Of a DNA stretch of 64,000 nt, positions 1-9,049 are shown piece after piece (the first letter of the stretch is position 1; every line of letters starts with the position of its first letter). A program made the translations under genes and the position numbers. The notes under the pieces are model-generated. The model ran no database searches, was not told the DNA's origin, and saw only the letters and a list, made by a program, of their open reading frames with translations. Source of the DNA: RGIG1828 sp045654685 (GTDB taxonomy: Bacteria > Bacillota > Clostridia > UMGS1810); assembly GCA_045654685.1 (NCBI GenBank), contig JAZONV010000082.1, positions 1 to 64,000 on the forward strand, given 5' to 3'.

Positions 1-99
1 ATGTTATAATGTAAATAACCCCAAAAATAACCTTTTTTATTAAAATATTTTCACACACATAGATTTTGGTTAAAAAAATTTTAGGAAAGGAAAGTACAT
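1..99 (+). promoter_or_regulatory. dnaA leader with possible -10 box
   Basis: The leader is AT-rich. A perfect TATAAT lies at 5-10, but its -35 would fall outside the window, so this promoter is only half visible. A purine-rich ribosome binding site (AGGAAAGG, 83-90) precedes the dnaA ATG by nine bases. No good DnaA box was seen here, in contrast to the downstream intergenic region. Confidence 0.4.
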
Positions 100-1404
100 A
101 TGAATAATATTGTTGAAATATGGAAGCAGGTTTTAGAGATAATTAAGCCTGAAATTCCTATTCAGGTTAGTTTCACAACATGGATAGAAACAATTATTCC
201 AATCAGCTATAATGATTATGAATTTACAATAAAAGTTCCTTATTCATATAATAAGGAAATGGTAGAACAAAGATATGCAGAACTTATAAAAAATGCAATT
301 AAGTTTGTTACGGGTTCTGATGTTGAACTTATAATTTTGATAAATTCCGATTATACAGAAGTTGAACATAATTACAGATTCAAGCAGACAAACCTCAATC
401 CATCATATACATTCGATTCCTTTGTTATAGGAAAATCAAATCAGCTTGCCCATGCAACAAGTTTGGCTCTTGCAGAAGGAAGAACTGAAGGTTGCAATCC
501 TCTGTTTTTGTATGGTGGTGTTGGTCTCGGAAAAACTCACCTTATGCATGCCATAGGAAACTATGTTTTAAAATATGACATGAATAAAAACATTCTCTAT
601 GTTTCTTCCGAACAGTTCACAAATGAATACATAAATTCTCTTAAAACCAATACCAATGAAAGATTCAGAGAAAAATACAGAACTGTTGATATCTTAATGA
701 TTGACGATATTCAATTCATATCAGATAAGGAAGCAACACAGGAAGAATTTTTCCACACATTCAATGAGCTTTATTTGAATGACAAAATCATAATCATAAC
801 TGCAGACCGTCACCCAAAAGATCTTCCCACATTTATGGAAAGATTAAAAACAAGGTTTGCACAGGGACTTTCCATAGACATAAATCCCCCTGATTATGAA
901 ACAAGAGTTGCAATATTAAAGAAAAAAGCTTTTCAATACAGCATGGAAATTCCCGAAGAAGTCTATGAATATATTGCAAAAAATATAAAATCAAATATCA
1001 GAGAATTGGAGGGAGCAGTAAAAAAACTTATGATTCAGCACAAACTGATGAAAAAGGAAATTACTGTAACATTAGCAAAAGAATCATTAACCGATATGAT
1101 TAATGAGAAAAAACAAAGAATCACTCCCGAACTCATAAAAGATAATGTTGAAAAATATTTTTCACTCCGTGAAGATGACCTTTTCAAAGATACAAGAAGC
1201 CAGAATATTGTATATCCGAGACAGGTTGCAATGTATTTAATAAAAAATTATACAAATCTTTCTCTGAAACAAATAGGAGAATTTTTCGGAGGAAAAGACC
1301 ATTCAACAGTTATCAGCGGAATCAATAAAATAGAAAGCAAATTAGATTCAGACCCAAGTTTGGAAAAAACAATTGAAGATCTTTTAAAAGATATTAAAAA
1401 CTAA
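100..1404 (+). CDS. dnaA: chromosomal replication initiator DnaA
   Basis: DnaA is the AAA+ ATPase that binds DnaA boxes at oriC, melts the origin and loads the helicase. The 434 residues are typical length. An N-terminal interaction domain spans about 1-90. The AAA+ core carries Walker A (GGVGLGKT, 139-146) and Walker B (ILMIDDIQF, about 198-206). The C-terminal helix-turn-helix has the DnaA signature DHSTV at 400-404. The ATG has a good purine-rich ribosome binding site. The gene is followed directly by the box cluster of oriC and then dnaN, the usual Firmicute order. The product probably autoregulates through those boxes, which is inference from the family. Confidence 0.98.
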   Translation: MNNIVEIWKQVLEIIKPEIPIQVSFTTWIETIIPISYNDYEFTIKVPYSYNKEMVEQRYAELIKNAIKFVTGSDVELIILINSDYTEVEHNYRFKQTNLNPSYTFDSFVIGKSNQLAHATSLALAEGRTEGCNPLFLYGGVGLGKTHLMHAIGNYVLKYDMNKNILYVSSEQFTNEYINSLKTNTNERFREKYRTVDILMIDDIQFISDKEATQEEFFHTFNELYLNDKIIIITADRHPKDLPTFMERLKTRFAQGLSIDINPPDYETRVAILKKKAFQYSMEIPEEVYEYIAKNIKSNIRELEGAVKKLMIQHKLMKKEITVTLAKESLTDMINEKKQRITPELIKDNVEKYFSLREDDLFKDTRSQNIVYPRQVAMYLIKNYTNLSLKQIGEFFGGKDHSTVISGINKIESKLDSDPSLEKTIEDLLKDIKN

Positions 1405-1718
1405 AAATTTATCCACAATAAAATTTAAATTTATATGTTTATCCACAAGCTCAAAGCCAATAATTATGAGGTGTTGGATAACTTATCCATATTATATTTT
1501 TATGTGTATAACTTTTGTGTTGATAAAAATTTTTCTAATAAATTTAATTCACATTTCAATTTTTCATTGTGTATAAAATTTTATAATTTTCAAGATTCAA
1601 AATTCACTCATATCAATGAAAATTGATGTTTTCCACAAATCAACACACCTATTAATACTACTACTGAATTTAATATATATATTTATTATTATTTATTTAA
1701 TAGCAAGGAGAGAAAACC
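1405..1718. other. replication origin oriC (dnaA-dnaN intergenic)
   Basis: This 314-bp stretch has no credible gene. It contains boxes matching TTWTNCACA: TTATCCACA at 1409-1417 and 1439-1447, reverse-strand TTATACACA at 1503-1511 and 1568-1576, and TTTTCCACA at 1629-1637. Near-matches lie at 1483-1491 and 1518-1526. The last box is followed by a DnaA-trio-like stretch and an extremely AT-rich tract. Position between dnaA and dnaN, box density and the order box, trio, AT tract match the Bacillus subtilis unwinding region. Confidence 0.9.
1648..1700. promoter_or_regulatory. DnaA-trio and DNA unwinding element
   Basis: After the TTTTCCACA box the top strand reads CCTATTAATACTACTACTGA (1649-1668), so the complementary strand carries repeated AGT triplets like the DnaA-trio of B. 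subtilis. About 35 bases of nearly pure A/T follow (1668-1700), expected at the melting site. The assignment rests on the motif and its placement beside the last box. Confidence 0.7.
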
Positions 1719-2831
1719 ATGAAATTCTCATGTGATAAAGATTTACTTTTAAAATCAATAGAAACAGTATCAAAAGCAATTCTTCCAAATAATCCTGTAG
1801 ATATATTAAAAGGAATGAAAATTGAAGTAACAGATAATATAAAATTAACAGGCTCTGACGGAAATATGAGCATAGAAAGTGTTTTTGATGCAAATATAGA
1901 AGAGTGCGGAACATTAATTGTTGATTCAAGAATTTTTTATGATATCATAAGAAACATTCCTGACGGAAAGGTAAAACTTTATACAACCGACAATAATGAA
2001 ATGAAAATTGTATGTGAAAATACACTTTTCAACATTTTATATCTTTCAAGTGAAGGTTATCCCGAAATATCAAAAGTTGAAGATGGAGAATTCATAAGAA
2101 TTTATTCTAAAAACTTTAAGGAAATTATAAAAAATACTCTCTTTGCAGTATCTGATGATGAAAGTAAACCAATCTTTACCGGAATATGCTTTGAAATTAA
2201 CAAAAGCAATATGAAAGCAATTGCCATTGACAGAACAAGATTGGCACTTCGAAATCAGATTATTCCCGAAACAAATATTAATGATTTAAAATTTGTTGTT
2301 CCCGGAAAGGTTCTTTCAGAAATTTCAAAAATATTAAAAGATGATTCCACAATTGTTGATATAAAAGTTGATGATTCTTGTGTTATTTTTATTTATGATA
2401 CATTTACAATAACATCAAGACTTTTGCAGGGAGAATTTTTGGACTATAGAAAACTGGTTCCTCCCCAGGCAAACATTCATGCAAAAATTAATATTGACAA
2501 TTTCAGAGGAATGATTGAAAGAGCATCAATCATTATAAACTATGATGATCCTAAAATTCCTGTAATCTTAAAACTCAAAAATTCTGAAATAACAGTTGAA
2601 TGTATTTCAAAAATGGGTAATTTCTGTGAAAAAACAGAAGTGGATAAATTTGGTGATGATTTAAGAATTGGTGTAAATTCAAAACTTATTTTAAATGCTT
2701 TAAAATGTATTGAACATGAATATGCAAACTTTGAATTTACAAATATGAGAGGACCATTTGTTATTAAACCTTTAGAGGGAGATTCATATCTCTATATGGT
2801 TCTTCCAATGGAACTTAAAAATAAAAACTGA
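1719..2831 (+). CDS. dnaN: DNA polymerase III beta sliding clamp
   Basis: The beta subunit forms the ring-shaped processivity clamp that tethers DNA polymerase III to DNA. The 370 residues fit the family, with three successive clamp domains and a C-terminus ending in YMVLPMELK-like residues, close to the conserved MPMR-type ending of other clamps. It starts at ATG 1719 after an AGCAAGGAGAG ribosome binding site. It lies immediately downstream of oriC and upstream of the S4 and recF genes, so it is probably the first gene of a dnaN-yaaA-recF-remB-gyrBA transcription unit. Gaps to the next genes are short, which supports an operon. Confidence 0.97.
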   Translation: MKFSCDKDLLLKSIETVSKAILPNNPVDILKGMKIEVTDNIKLTGSDGNMSIESVFDANIEECGTLIVDSRIFYDIIRNIPDGKVKLYTTDNNEMKIVCENTLFNILYLSSEGYPEISKVEDGEFIRIYSKNFKEIIKNTLFAVSDDESKPIFTGICFEINKSNMKAIAIDRTRLALRNQIIPETNINDLKFVVPGKVLSEISKILKDDSTIVDIKVDDSCVIFIYDTFTITSRLLQGEFLDYRKLVPPQANIHAKINIDNFRGMIERASIIINYDDPKIPVILKLKNSEITVECISKMGNFCEKTEVDKFGDDLRIGVNSKLILNALKCIEHEYANFEFTNMRGPFVIKPLEGDSYLYMVLPMELKNKN

Positions 2832-2854
2832 TAATATATTAGTGGTGAAAACAT

Positions 2855-3076
2855 ATGAATGAAATTAAAATTACAACAGAATATATAAAACTTGACCAAC
2901 TCATAAAATTTGCAGGACTCTCCTTTGACGGTGCAGAAGCAAAAGACATGATAAAATCCGGAATAGTATCTGTAAATGGTGAAAAAGAAGACAGACGCGG
3001 AAGAAAAATATATCCGGAAGATGTTGTTTTAATTGAATTTGAAGATGAAGATTTTTCAATGAAGGTTATAAAATGA
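2855..3076 (+). CDS. yaaA: S4-domain RNA-binding protein (YaaA type)
   Basis: This small 73-residue protein is made almost wholly of one S4 fold (consensus: L..LIKFAG....G.EAK..I..G.V.VNG..E.RRGRKIYPED.V). S4 domains bind structured RNA. The B. subtilis homologue between dnaN and recF is associated with ribosome assembly in the literature, though its exact role is not settled. The stop codon overlaps the recF start in an ATGA tetranucleotide (3073-3076), so the two are translationally coupled. Identification rests on the sequence pattern and the fixed genomic position. Confidence 0.92.
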   Translation: MNEIKITTEYIKLDQLIKFAGLSFDGAEAKDMIKSGIVSVNGEKEDRRGRKIYPEDVVLIEFEDEDFSMKVIK

Positions 3077-4146
3077 ATATAAAAAATTTATATCTTACAA
3101 ATTTCAGAAATTATGAAAATGAAAAAATTGAATTTTCTCCAAAAACCAATATAATATATGGAAAAAACGGTCAGGGAAAAACTAATATAATAGAGGCAAT
3201 CTATTATTTTCAAAGCGGTAAATCCTTTCGATCTGTAAGAGAAAATGAAATTATTAAATTTGGAAAAACATTTTCTAAAATAGAAGCAGAATTTGAAAAG
3301 TCAGGAAGCTGTGATTCTTCATATATATTTGTTTCCGATAAAAAAAGCATTAAGCTAAAGGGAATACAGATAGAAAAATTAAGTGAACTTGTGGGAGAAT
3401 ATTCAATGGTAATATTCACTCCCGACTATCTTTCTTTAATAAAAGAAGGACCGGGAGAGAGAAGAAAATTTTTAGATTCATTCATAAGTCAGATAAAACC
3501 ATCATATTTCAAAAATCTCATAAATTTTTACAGGGTTTTGAAACAAAGAAACAATCTTTTGAAAAAAGGATTAAAAAATATAGATGAAACCATGGACATA
3601 TGGGAAGAAAAGCTGGCATCTTTGGGTGTGGAAATATGTGACATGAGAGAAAAAGCAATAGAAAAAATAAATGAAACCGTAAATTTAATAGGAAAAGAAG
3701 AAGTTACGGAATTTATTAAATTAAAATATTCTCCAAGTATAAGAGGAGATTTTAAAAATATTGAAAATTATAAAAAAGAGCTGAAAAATTCAAGACAAAG
3801 AGACATAGAAAAAGGAATGACTCAAATAGGTCCTCACAGAGACGATTTTGAAATATTTATGAATGATATTAACATAAAAAAATTCGGGTCTCAGGGACAG
3901 ATGAGAAGCTGTGTTTTGAAACTTAAACTATCAGAATGTGAAATAATAAAAGAAAAATCAGGAGAAGAACCAATTCTTCTTCTTGATGATATTTTAAGTG
4001 AGCTTGACATTGAAAGAAGAAAGTTTTTTATTGAAAAAATAAAAGATAAGCAGGTTATAATTACCTGCACAGACAAAGAAGATTATTTTGATGATGAATG
4101 TTTTGTATTTAAAATAGAAAACGGAAAAGTCATAAAAGAAAATTAA
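3073..4146 (+). CDS. recF: DNA replication and repair protein RecF
   Basis: RecF is an SMC-like ATPase that helps RecO/RecR load RecA at single-stranded gaps. The 357 residues match the family. Walker A is GKNGQGKT (30-37). The ABC-type signature region includes KKFGSQGQMRS, and Walker B with its D-loop is PILLLDDILSELD in the C-terminal third. The coding region starts inside the yaaA stop codon (ATGA overlap) and ends 11 bp before remB, consistent with co-transcription with dnaN and gyrB. Confidence 0.96.
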   Translation: MNIKNLYLTNFRNYENEKIEFSPKTNIIYGKNGQGKTNIIEAIYYFQSGKSFRSVRENEIIKFGKTFSKIEAEFEKSGSCDSSYIFVSDKKSIKLKGIQIEKLSELVGEYSMVIFTPDYLSLIKEGPGERRKFLDSFISQIKPSYFKNLINFYRVLKQRNNLLKKGLKNIDETMDIWEEKLASLGVEICDMREKAIEKINETVNLIGKEEVTEFIKLKYSPSIRGDFKNIENYKKELKNSRQRDIEKGMTQIGPHRDDFEIFMNDINIKKFGSQGQMRSCVLKLKLSECEIIKEKSGEEPILLLDDILSELDIERRKFFIEKIKDKQVIITCTDKEDYFDDECFVFKIENGKVIKEN

Positions 4147-4157
4147 GAGGTGAGAAA

Positions 4158-4421
4158 ATGTATATTCATCTCGGTGGAGATATAGAGGTCAGAAAAAAAA
4201 CAATAGTTGCAATTTTTGATCTTGATAATACTTCCACATCAAAAATAACAAAAGAATTTTTGAATAATGCATCAAAAAATAATGTGGTAATAAATGTGAG
4301 TGAGGAAGATTTGCCAAGGTCATATATATTGACAGAGGAAAAAGGAAAACAAACTCTCTACATTTCTCCCATATCATCACAAACACTATTTAAAAGAGCA
4401 AATATATTTGATTTGAAATAA
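4158..4421 (+). CDS. remB: RemB-like DUF370 regulator
   Basis: An 87-residue DUF370 family protein starting MYIHLGGDIEVRKKTIVAIF. In Bacillus, RemA and RemB of this family control extracellular matrix genes, and RemA is a DNA-binding ring protein. The paralogue between recF and gyrB is usually called RemB or YaaB. An AAGAGGTGAG ribosome binding site precedes ATG 4158. Tight spacing to recF (11 bp) and gyrB (16 bp) argues for one operon. The biofilm role is known from Bacillus only and is inference here. Confidence 0.88.
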   Translation: MYIHLGGDIEVRKKTIVAIFDLDNTSTSKITKEFLNNASKNNVVINVSEEDLPRSYILTEEKGKQTLYISPISSQTLFKRANIFDLK

Positions 4422-4437
4422 TGAAAGGAAAAATATT

Positions 4438-6378
4438 ATGGCAGAAAATATGAATAACAATTATGACGAAAATCAAATACAAATACTGGAAGGACTGGAA
4501 GCTGTAAGAAAAAGACCGGGTATGTATATAGGTTCTACATCAATTCGCGGTCTTCATCATCTTGTGTATGAAATTGTGGATAACTCCATTGACGAAGCAT
4601 TGGCAGGCTATTGTACACAGATTGATGTAATATTAAATGAAGATGATTCAGTAACAGTAAAAGATAACGGAAGAGGTATTCCCCATGGTATTCATCCAAA
4701 AATGGGAATATCTACTATTGATGTAATTTTCACCGTTCTTCATGCCGGAGGAAAATTCGGCGGTGGAGGATATAAAGTATCCGGAGGTCTTCACGGTGTT
4801 GGTGCATCTGTTGTTAATGCTCTTTCAACAAAACTTGAAGTAAAGGTTTGTGATGGTGAAAACATCTGGCATCAGGTGTATAATAAAGGTGTTCCTCAAG
4901 GAGAGGTAAAGACAATTGGAAAGACAACAGAAACAGGAACAGAGGTAACATTCTGGGCAGATGGAGAAATTTTTGAAGAAACAAAATATGAATATGATGT
5001 ACTTTTAAAGAGACTTCGTGAACAAGCCTTTTTGAACGGCGGCATAAAAATTAAATTTACAGACAAAAGAGGAGAAGAAGAAGTATCAGAACTTCTTCAC
5101 TATGAAGGAGGTATCAAAAACTTCGTATCCTATCTTTTCAACGACAAAAAATCAAGAAAAGAAACATTGGAAACAATTCATGAAGATGTAATTTATGTAA
5201 GCGGAGAGAAAAACGGCTCTGTTGCAGAAGTTGCACTTTCATGGTATACAGGATATGATGAAGTAATAGAATCTTTTGCAAATAACATTTCAACAACAGA
5301 AGGCGGAACTCACGAAACAGGCTTCAAAGCAGCTCTCACAAAAGTTTTGGTAGACTATGCAAGAGGCCACAAACTTATGAAAGATGATGAAGAACTGACC
5401 GGTGAAGATGCAAGAGAAGGACTCATTGCCGTAATTTCCGTAAAATTGGAAGAACCCCAGTTTGAAGGACAGACAAAGACAAAACTTGGAAATTCAGAAA
5501 TCAGAGGACTTGTGGAAAACATGGTAAGAGAAAAACTTACCAATGTGTTTGAAGAAAATCCCCAGATTGCAAGAGGAATAATAGAAAAAGCACTTCAGGC
5601 ATCAAGAGCAAGAATTGCTGCAAGAAAAGCAAGAGAAGCAAACAGAAAAACACCACTAGGATCGAGTTCACTTCCCGGTAAACTTACAGATTGTATTGTT
5701 AAAGACCCCACAAAGACTGAAATATACATAGTCGAAGGAGATTCAGCGGGAGGCAGTGCAAAAAGCGGAAGAGATTCAAAATATCAGGCAATACTTCCTC
5801 TTTGGGGAAAAATGCTTAACGTTGAAAAAGCAAGAGCAGATAAAGTTTACGGAAATGATAAATTAACACCTGTAATCCAGGCACTTGGAACCGGAATTGC
5901 AGGGGAATTCAACATTGAAAAATTGAGATATGATAAAGTTATAATAATGGCCGATGCCGACGTTGACGGATCTCACATTCAGACACTTCTTTTAACATTT
6001 TTCTTCAGATTTATGAAACCCCTTGTTGAAACAGGACACATATATCTTGCAAAACCACCTCTGTATAAACTCACAAGAGGAAAGAAATCTCACGTTGCTT
6101 TCAGCGATGAAGAAAGAGACAGAATCAGCGAAGAATTAAAAGACGGAGATTTGAATGCAAAAGTAGACATCAGCCGCTACAAAGGTCTTGGAGAAATGGA
6201 TCCTGATGAACTTTGGGAAACAACAATGGATCCTAAAAACAGAATACTTTTGAAAGTTACACTTGAAGATGCTGAAAAAGCAGACCAGATTTTCAGCATA
6301 CTTATGGGTGATGAGGTAGAACCAAGAAGAATATTTATAGAAGAAAACGCCCAGTATGTAACAAATCTTGACGTATAA
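4438..6378 (+). CDS. gyrB: DNA gyrase subunit B
   Basis: GyrB is the ATPase subunit of gyrase, which introduces negative supercoils. The 646 residues include the GHKL ATPase domain (RKRPGMYIG near the N-terminus, then DNGRGIPHG and GGKFGGGGYKVSGGLHGVG) and the transducer domain. The TOPRIM domain has EGDSAGGSAKSGRD and DADVDGSHI for metal binding, and the C-terminal segment has YKGLGEMDP. Length matches the short Gram-positive GyrB without the long enterobacterial insertion. It is 15 bp upstream of gyrA and surely co-transcribed. Confidence 0.98.
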   Translation: MAENMNNNYDENQIQILEGLEAVRKRPGMYIGSTSIRGLHHLVYEIVDNSIDEALAGYCTQIDVILNEDDSVTVKDNGRGIPHGIHPKMGISTIDVIFTVLHAGGKFGGGGYKVSGGLHGVGASVVNALSTKLEVKVCDGENIWHQVYNKGVPQGEVKTIGKTTETGTEVTFWADGEIFEETKYEYDVLLKRLREQAFLNGGIKIKFTDKRGEEEVSELLHYEGGIKNFVSYLFNDKKSRKETLETIHEDVIYVSGEKNGSVAEVALSWYTGYDEVIESFANNISTTEGGTHETGFKAALTKVLVDYARGHKLMKDDEELTGEDAREGLIAVISVKLEEPQFEGQTKTKLGNSEIRGLVENMVREKLTNVFEENPQIARGIIEKALQASRARIAARKAREANRKTPLGSSSLPGKLTDCIVKDPTKTEIYIVEGDSAGGSAKSGRDSKYQAILPLWGKMLNVEKARADKVYGNDKLTPVIQALGTGIAGEFNIEKLRYDKVIIMADADVDGSHIQTLLLTFFFRFMKPLVETGHIYLAKPPLYKLTRGKKSHVAFSDEERDRISEELKDGDLNAKVDISRYKGLGEMDPDELWETTMDPKNRILLKVTLEDAEKADQIFSILMGDEVEPRRIFIEENAQYVTNLDV

Positions 6379-6393
6379 TGGAGGAAATGAGAA

Positions 6394-8919
6394 ATGGCTA
6401 AAAGCAAAAAGTATGAAGATTCTCATTTTGAAGAATATTTTGACACTCAAAAAATTGTTGATGTGGATATAGAAAAGAGAATGAGAGAAGCATTCATTGA
6501 CTATGCAATGAGTGTTATAGTTTCCCGTGCTCTTCCTGATGTAAGAGACGGTCTGAAACCTGTTCACAGAAGAATTCTCTATTCAATGTATGAAGAACAT
6601 TTAACATATGACAAACCATATTTTAAATCCGCTACAACCGTAGGTAACGTTATCGGTAGATATCATCCTCATGGTGATGCATCCGTATATGATGCACTTG
6701 TAAGACTTGCCCAGGATTTTTCTATGAGATATCAACTTATAGACGGTCACGGAAACTTTGGTTCAGTTGATGGCGACCCTCCGGCTGCATACCGTTATAC
6801 GGAAGCAAGAATGAGCAAACTTTCAAATGTGATGCTGGAAAATATTGATAAGAACACAGTTGACTTTGCTCCAAACTTTGATGAAAAAAGAAAAGAACCC
6901 CTTGTTCTTCCCACAAGAATACCCACACTTTTAATAAACGGAAGTTCAGGTATTGCCGTTGGTATGGCAACAAACATTCCTCCACACAACCTTACAGAAG
7001 TGCTGGAAGGTGTAATTGCACAGATAGATGACCCTGAAATTACAGTTGAAGAACTTATGGAATACATAAAAGGTCCCGATTTCCCCACAAAAGCATCAAT
7101 TATGGGTAAATCAGGAATCAGAAGTGCATATTCCACAGGTAAGGGTAAAATCATAATCAGAGCAAAAACTGAAATTGAAGAAAGAAAAGACGGAACATCT
7201 TCCATTATCATCACAGAACTCCCCTATCAGGTCAACAAAAAACTCCTTGTTGAATCTATTGCGGAAATGGTGAAGGAAAAGAGAATTGAAGGTCTTTCCG
7301 ACATTGAAGACCATTCATCTGACCGTGTTGGTATAAGACTTGAAATATCACTCAAAAGAGATGCTAATCCCCAGGTCGTTTTAAATCAACTCTTCAAATT
7401 TACTCGTCTTCAGGACAGTTTCTCAATTAATATGCTTGCCATAAAAGACGGCAAACCAAAAACAATGGGACTCAAAGAAATTTTGGATCAGTTCATAAAG
7501 TTCCAGGAAGAAATTGTTACAAGAAGAACAAAATATGACCTTGAAAAAGCAGAAGCAAGAATGCACATTCTGGAAGGATTAAGAATTGCTCTTGCAAATA
7601 TTGATGAAATAATCACCATTATCAGAAATTCATATGATGATGCAAAAGAAAGACTTATGGAAAGATTTTCCATGAGTGACATTCAGGCACAGAGTGTTTT
7701 GGATATGCGTCTTGGACAACTCCAGAAACTCAATGGAGAAAAAATAGAAGATGAATATAATGAACTTCTTGAAAAATGTGAATTTTACAGACTTCTTTTG
7801 TCAGACCATGGAAAACTCATGGAAAAAATTAAGGAAGAACTCACAGAAATCAAAGATAAATATGGTGATGAAAGACTCACAAAGCTTGAGCCTGCCATTG
7901 ACTTTATTGATGATGAAGACCTTATTGAAAAAGAAAACTGTGTTATCACAATGACACACTATGGCTACATCAAAAGAATTCCTGCCGACACCTACAAGGT
8001 TCAGCACAGAGGAGGCAGAGGAATTTCAGGTCTTGCCACAAGAGAAGAAGATTTTGTTGAAACAATTTTCACCGCATCTTCTCATGATTACATTCTTTTC
8101 TTCACAAATATGGGAAGAATGTATAAGATGAAAGGTTACAGAATCCCCGAATCTTCAAGACAGGCAAAAGGAACAGCAATTGTAAATCTTCTTCCCCTTG
8201 AAAAAGATGAAAAAATTACTGCAACAATTCCGATTTCCGAATTTGAAAAAGATAAGTATCTTTCAATGATAACCAAAAACGGCTTTGTTAAAAAGACAAG
8301 CCTTGAAGAATATGACACCAACAGAAAAGGCGGTATCATTGCAATTGGTCTTCGTGAAGGTGATGAACTCATAAAAGTTGTTCTCACAGAAGATGGTCAC
8401 AATATTATCCTTGCAACCAAAAACGGAATGTGCATCAAGTTTGCACAATCAGATGTTCGTCCCATGGGCAGAGGTGCAACAGGTGTAACAGGTATCAAAT
8501 TAAAAGATGGTGACTATGTTATCGGCGGAAGTGTCTGCGATGATGACTGTTCTGTACTTTCTGTTTCAGAAAACGGCTACGGTAAAAAGACAGATATCAA
8601 AGAATTCAAATGTCAGGCAAGAGCAGGTAAAGGTGTTACAGGCTATAACATCACAGAAAAAACAGGTCCTCTTGCAGGTATGGTTATTGTCAAAGAATCA
8701 GATGATTTGATGAGCATAACATCAGATGGTATCATCATCAGAATGTCCACAGATGAAATCAGCACATTCGGAAGAGTGACACAAGGCGTAAGAGTTATGA
8801 AAATTGCAGAAGGTGTGAAAGTTGTGTCTGTTGCATCAACCAAAAAGGAAGATGAAGAAGAAACAACAGAAGAAAATGCACCAAACAATGAAACAGCAGA
8901 AATAAAAACAGAAGAATAA
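6394..8919 (+). CDS. gyrA: DNA gyrase subunit A
   Basis: GyrA is the DNA cleavage and re-ligation subunit of gyrase. It has 841 residues. The winged-helix domain carries the catalytic tyrosine in AAYRYTEAR (Tyr135). A coiled-coil tower follows, and the C-terminal beta-pinwheel has repeated R-G-G-K-G-like blades, including the GyrA-box-like QAKGTAI. The tail after the pinwheel is acidic and probably disordered. In the quinolone region HPHGDASVYD (91-100) the position equivalent to E. coli Ser83 is Ala96. The gene ends just before a strong hairpin terminator and faces rsmA. Confidence 0.98.
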   Translation: MAKSKKYEDSHFEEYFDTQKIVDVDIEKRMREAFIDYAMSVIVSRALPDVRDGLKPVHRRILYSMYEEHLTYDKPYFKSATTVGNVIGRYHPHGDASVYDALVRLAQDFSMRYQLIDGHGNFGSVDGDPPAAYRYTEARMSKLSNVMLENIDKNTVDFAPNFDEKRKEPLVLPTRIPTLLINGSSGIAVGMATNIPPHNLTEVLEGVIAQIDDPEITVEELMEYIKGPDFPTKASIMGKSGIRSAYSTGKGKIIIRAKTEIEERKDGTSSIIITELPYQVNKKLLVESIAEMVKEKRIEGLSDIEDHSSDRVGIRLEISLKRDANPQVVLNQLFKFTRLQDSFSINMLAIKDGKPKTMGLKEILDQFIKFQEEIVTRRTKYDLEKAEARMHILEGLRIALANIDEIITIIRNSYDDAKERLMERFSMSDIQAQSVLDMRLGQLQKLNGEKIEDEYNELLEKCEFYRLLLSDHGKLMEKIKEELTEIKDKYGDERLTKLEPAIDFIDDEDLIEKENCVITMTHYGYIKRIPADTYKVQHRGGRGISGLATREEDFVETIFTASSHDYILFFTNMGRMYKMKGYRIPESSRQAKGTAIVNLLPLEKDEKITATIPISEFEKDKYLSMITKNGFVKKTSLEEYDTNRKGGIIAIGLREGDELIKVVLTEDGHNIILATKNGMCIKFAQSDVRPMGRGATGVTGIKLKDGDYVIGGSVCDDDCSVLSVSENGYGKKTDIKEFKCQARAGKGVTGYNITEKTGPLAGMVIVKESDDLMSITSDGIIIRMSTDEISTFGRVTQGVRVMKIAEGVKVVSVASTKKEDEEETTEENAPNNETAEIKTEE

Positions 8920-8931
8920 TATCCTTCATTC

Positions 8932-8992
8932 AAAAAAAAGGCAGAATCTTTAATTGTATGTAAATACAACTAATGAATCTGCTTTTTTTTCC
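8932..8992. terminator. bidirectional terminator between gyrA and rsmA
   Basis: A long imperfect stem (arms about 8939-8960 and 8965-8984) is preceded by eight A and followed by eight T. It can therefore end gyrA transcription rightward and rsmA transcription leftward. Only a few positions in the stem are mismatched. Confidence 0.85.
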
Positions 8993-9049
8993 TTTGGAAT
9001 TCATATCATGACAACAAAGTTGTTATATCATTTTATTGTAAATTCCAAT

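Noticed and set aside
1435..1626. 63-codon open frame in the dnaA-dnaN gap
   Set aside because: It runs through the DnaA boxes, has no ribosome binding site and has low-complexity composition. The region is oriC.
6136..6567. Long antisense frame over the gyrB-gyrA junction
   Set aside because: It is a shadow of two well-supported genes, with no ribosome binding site or recognisable domain.
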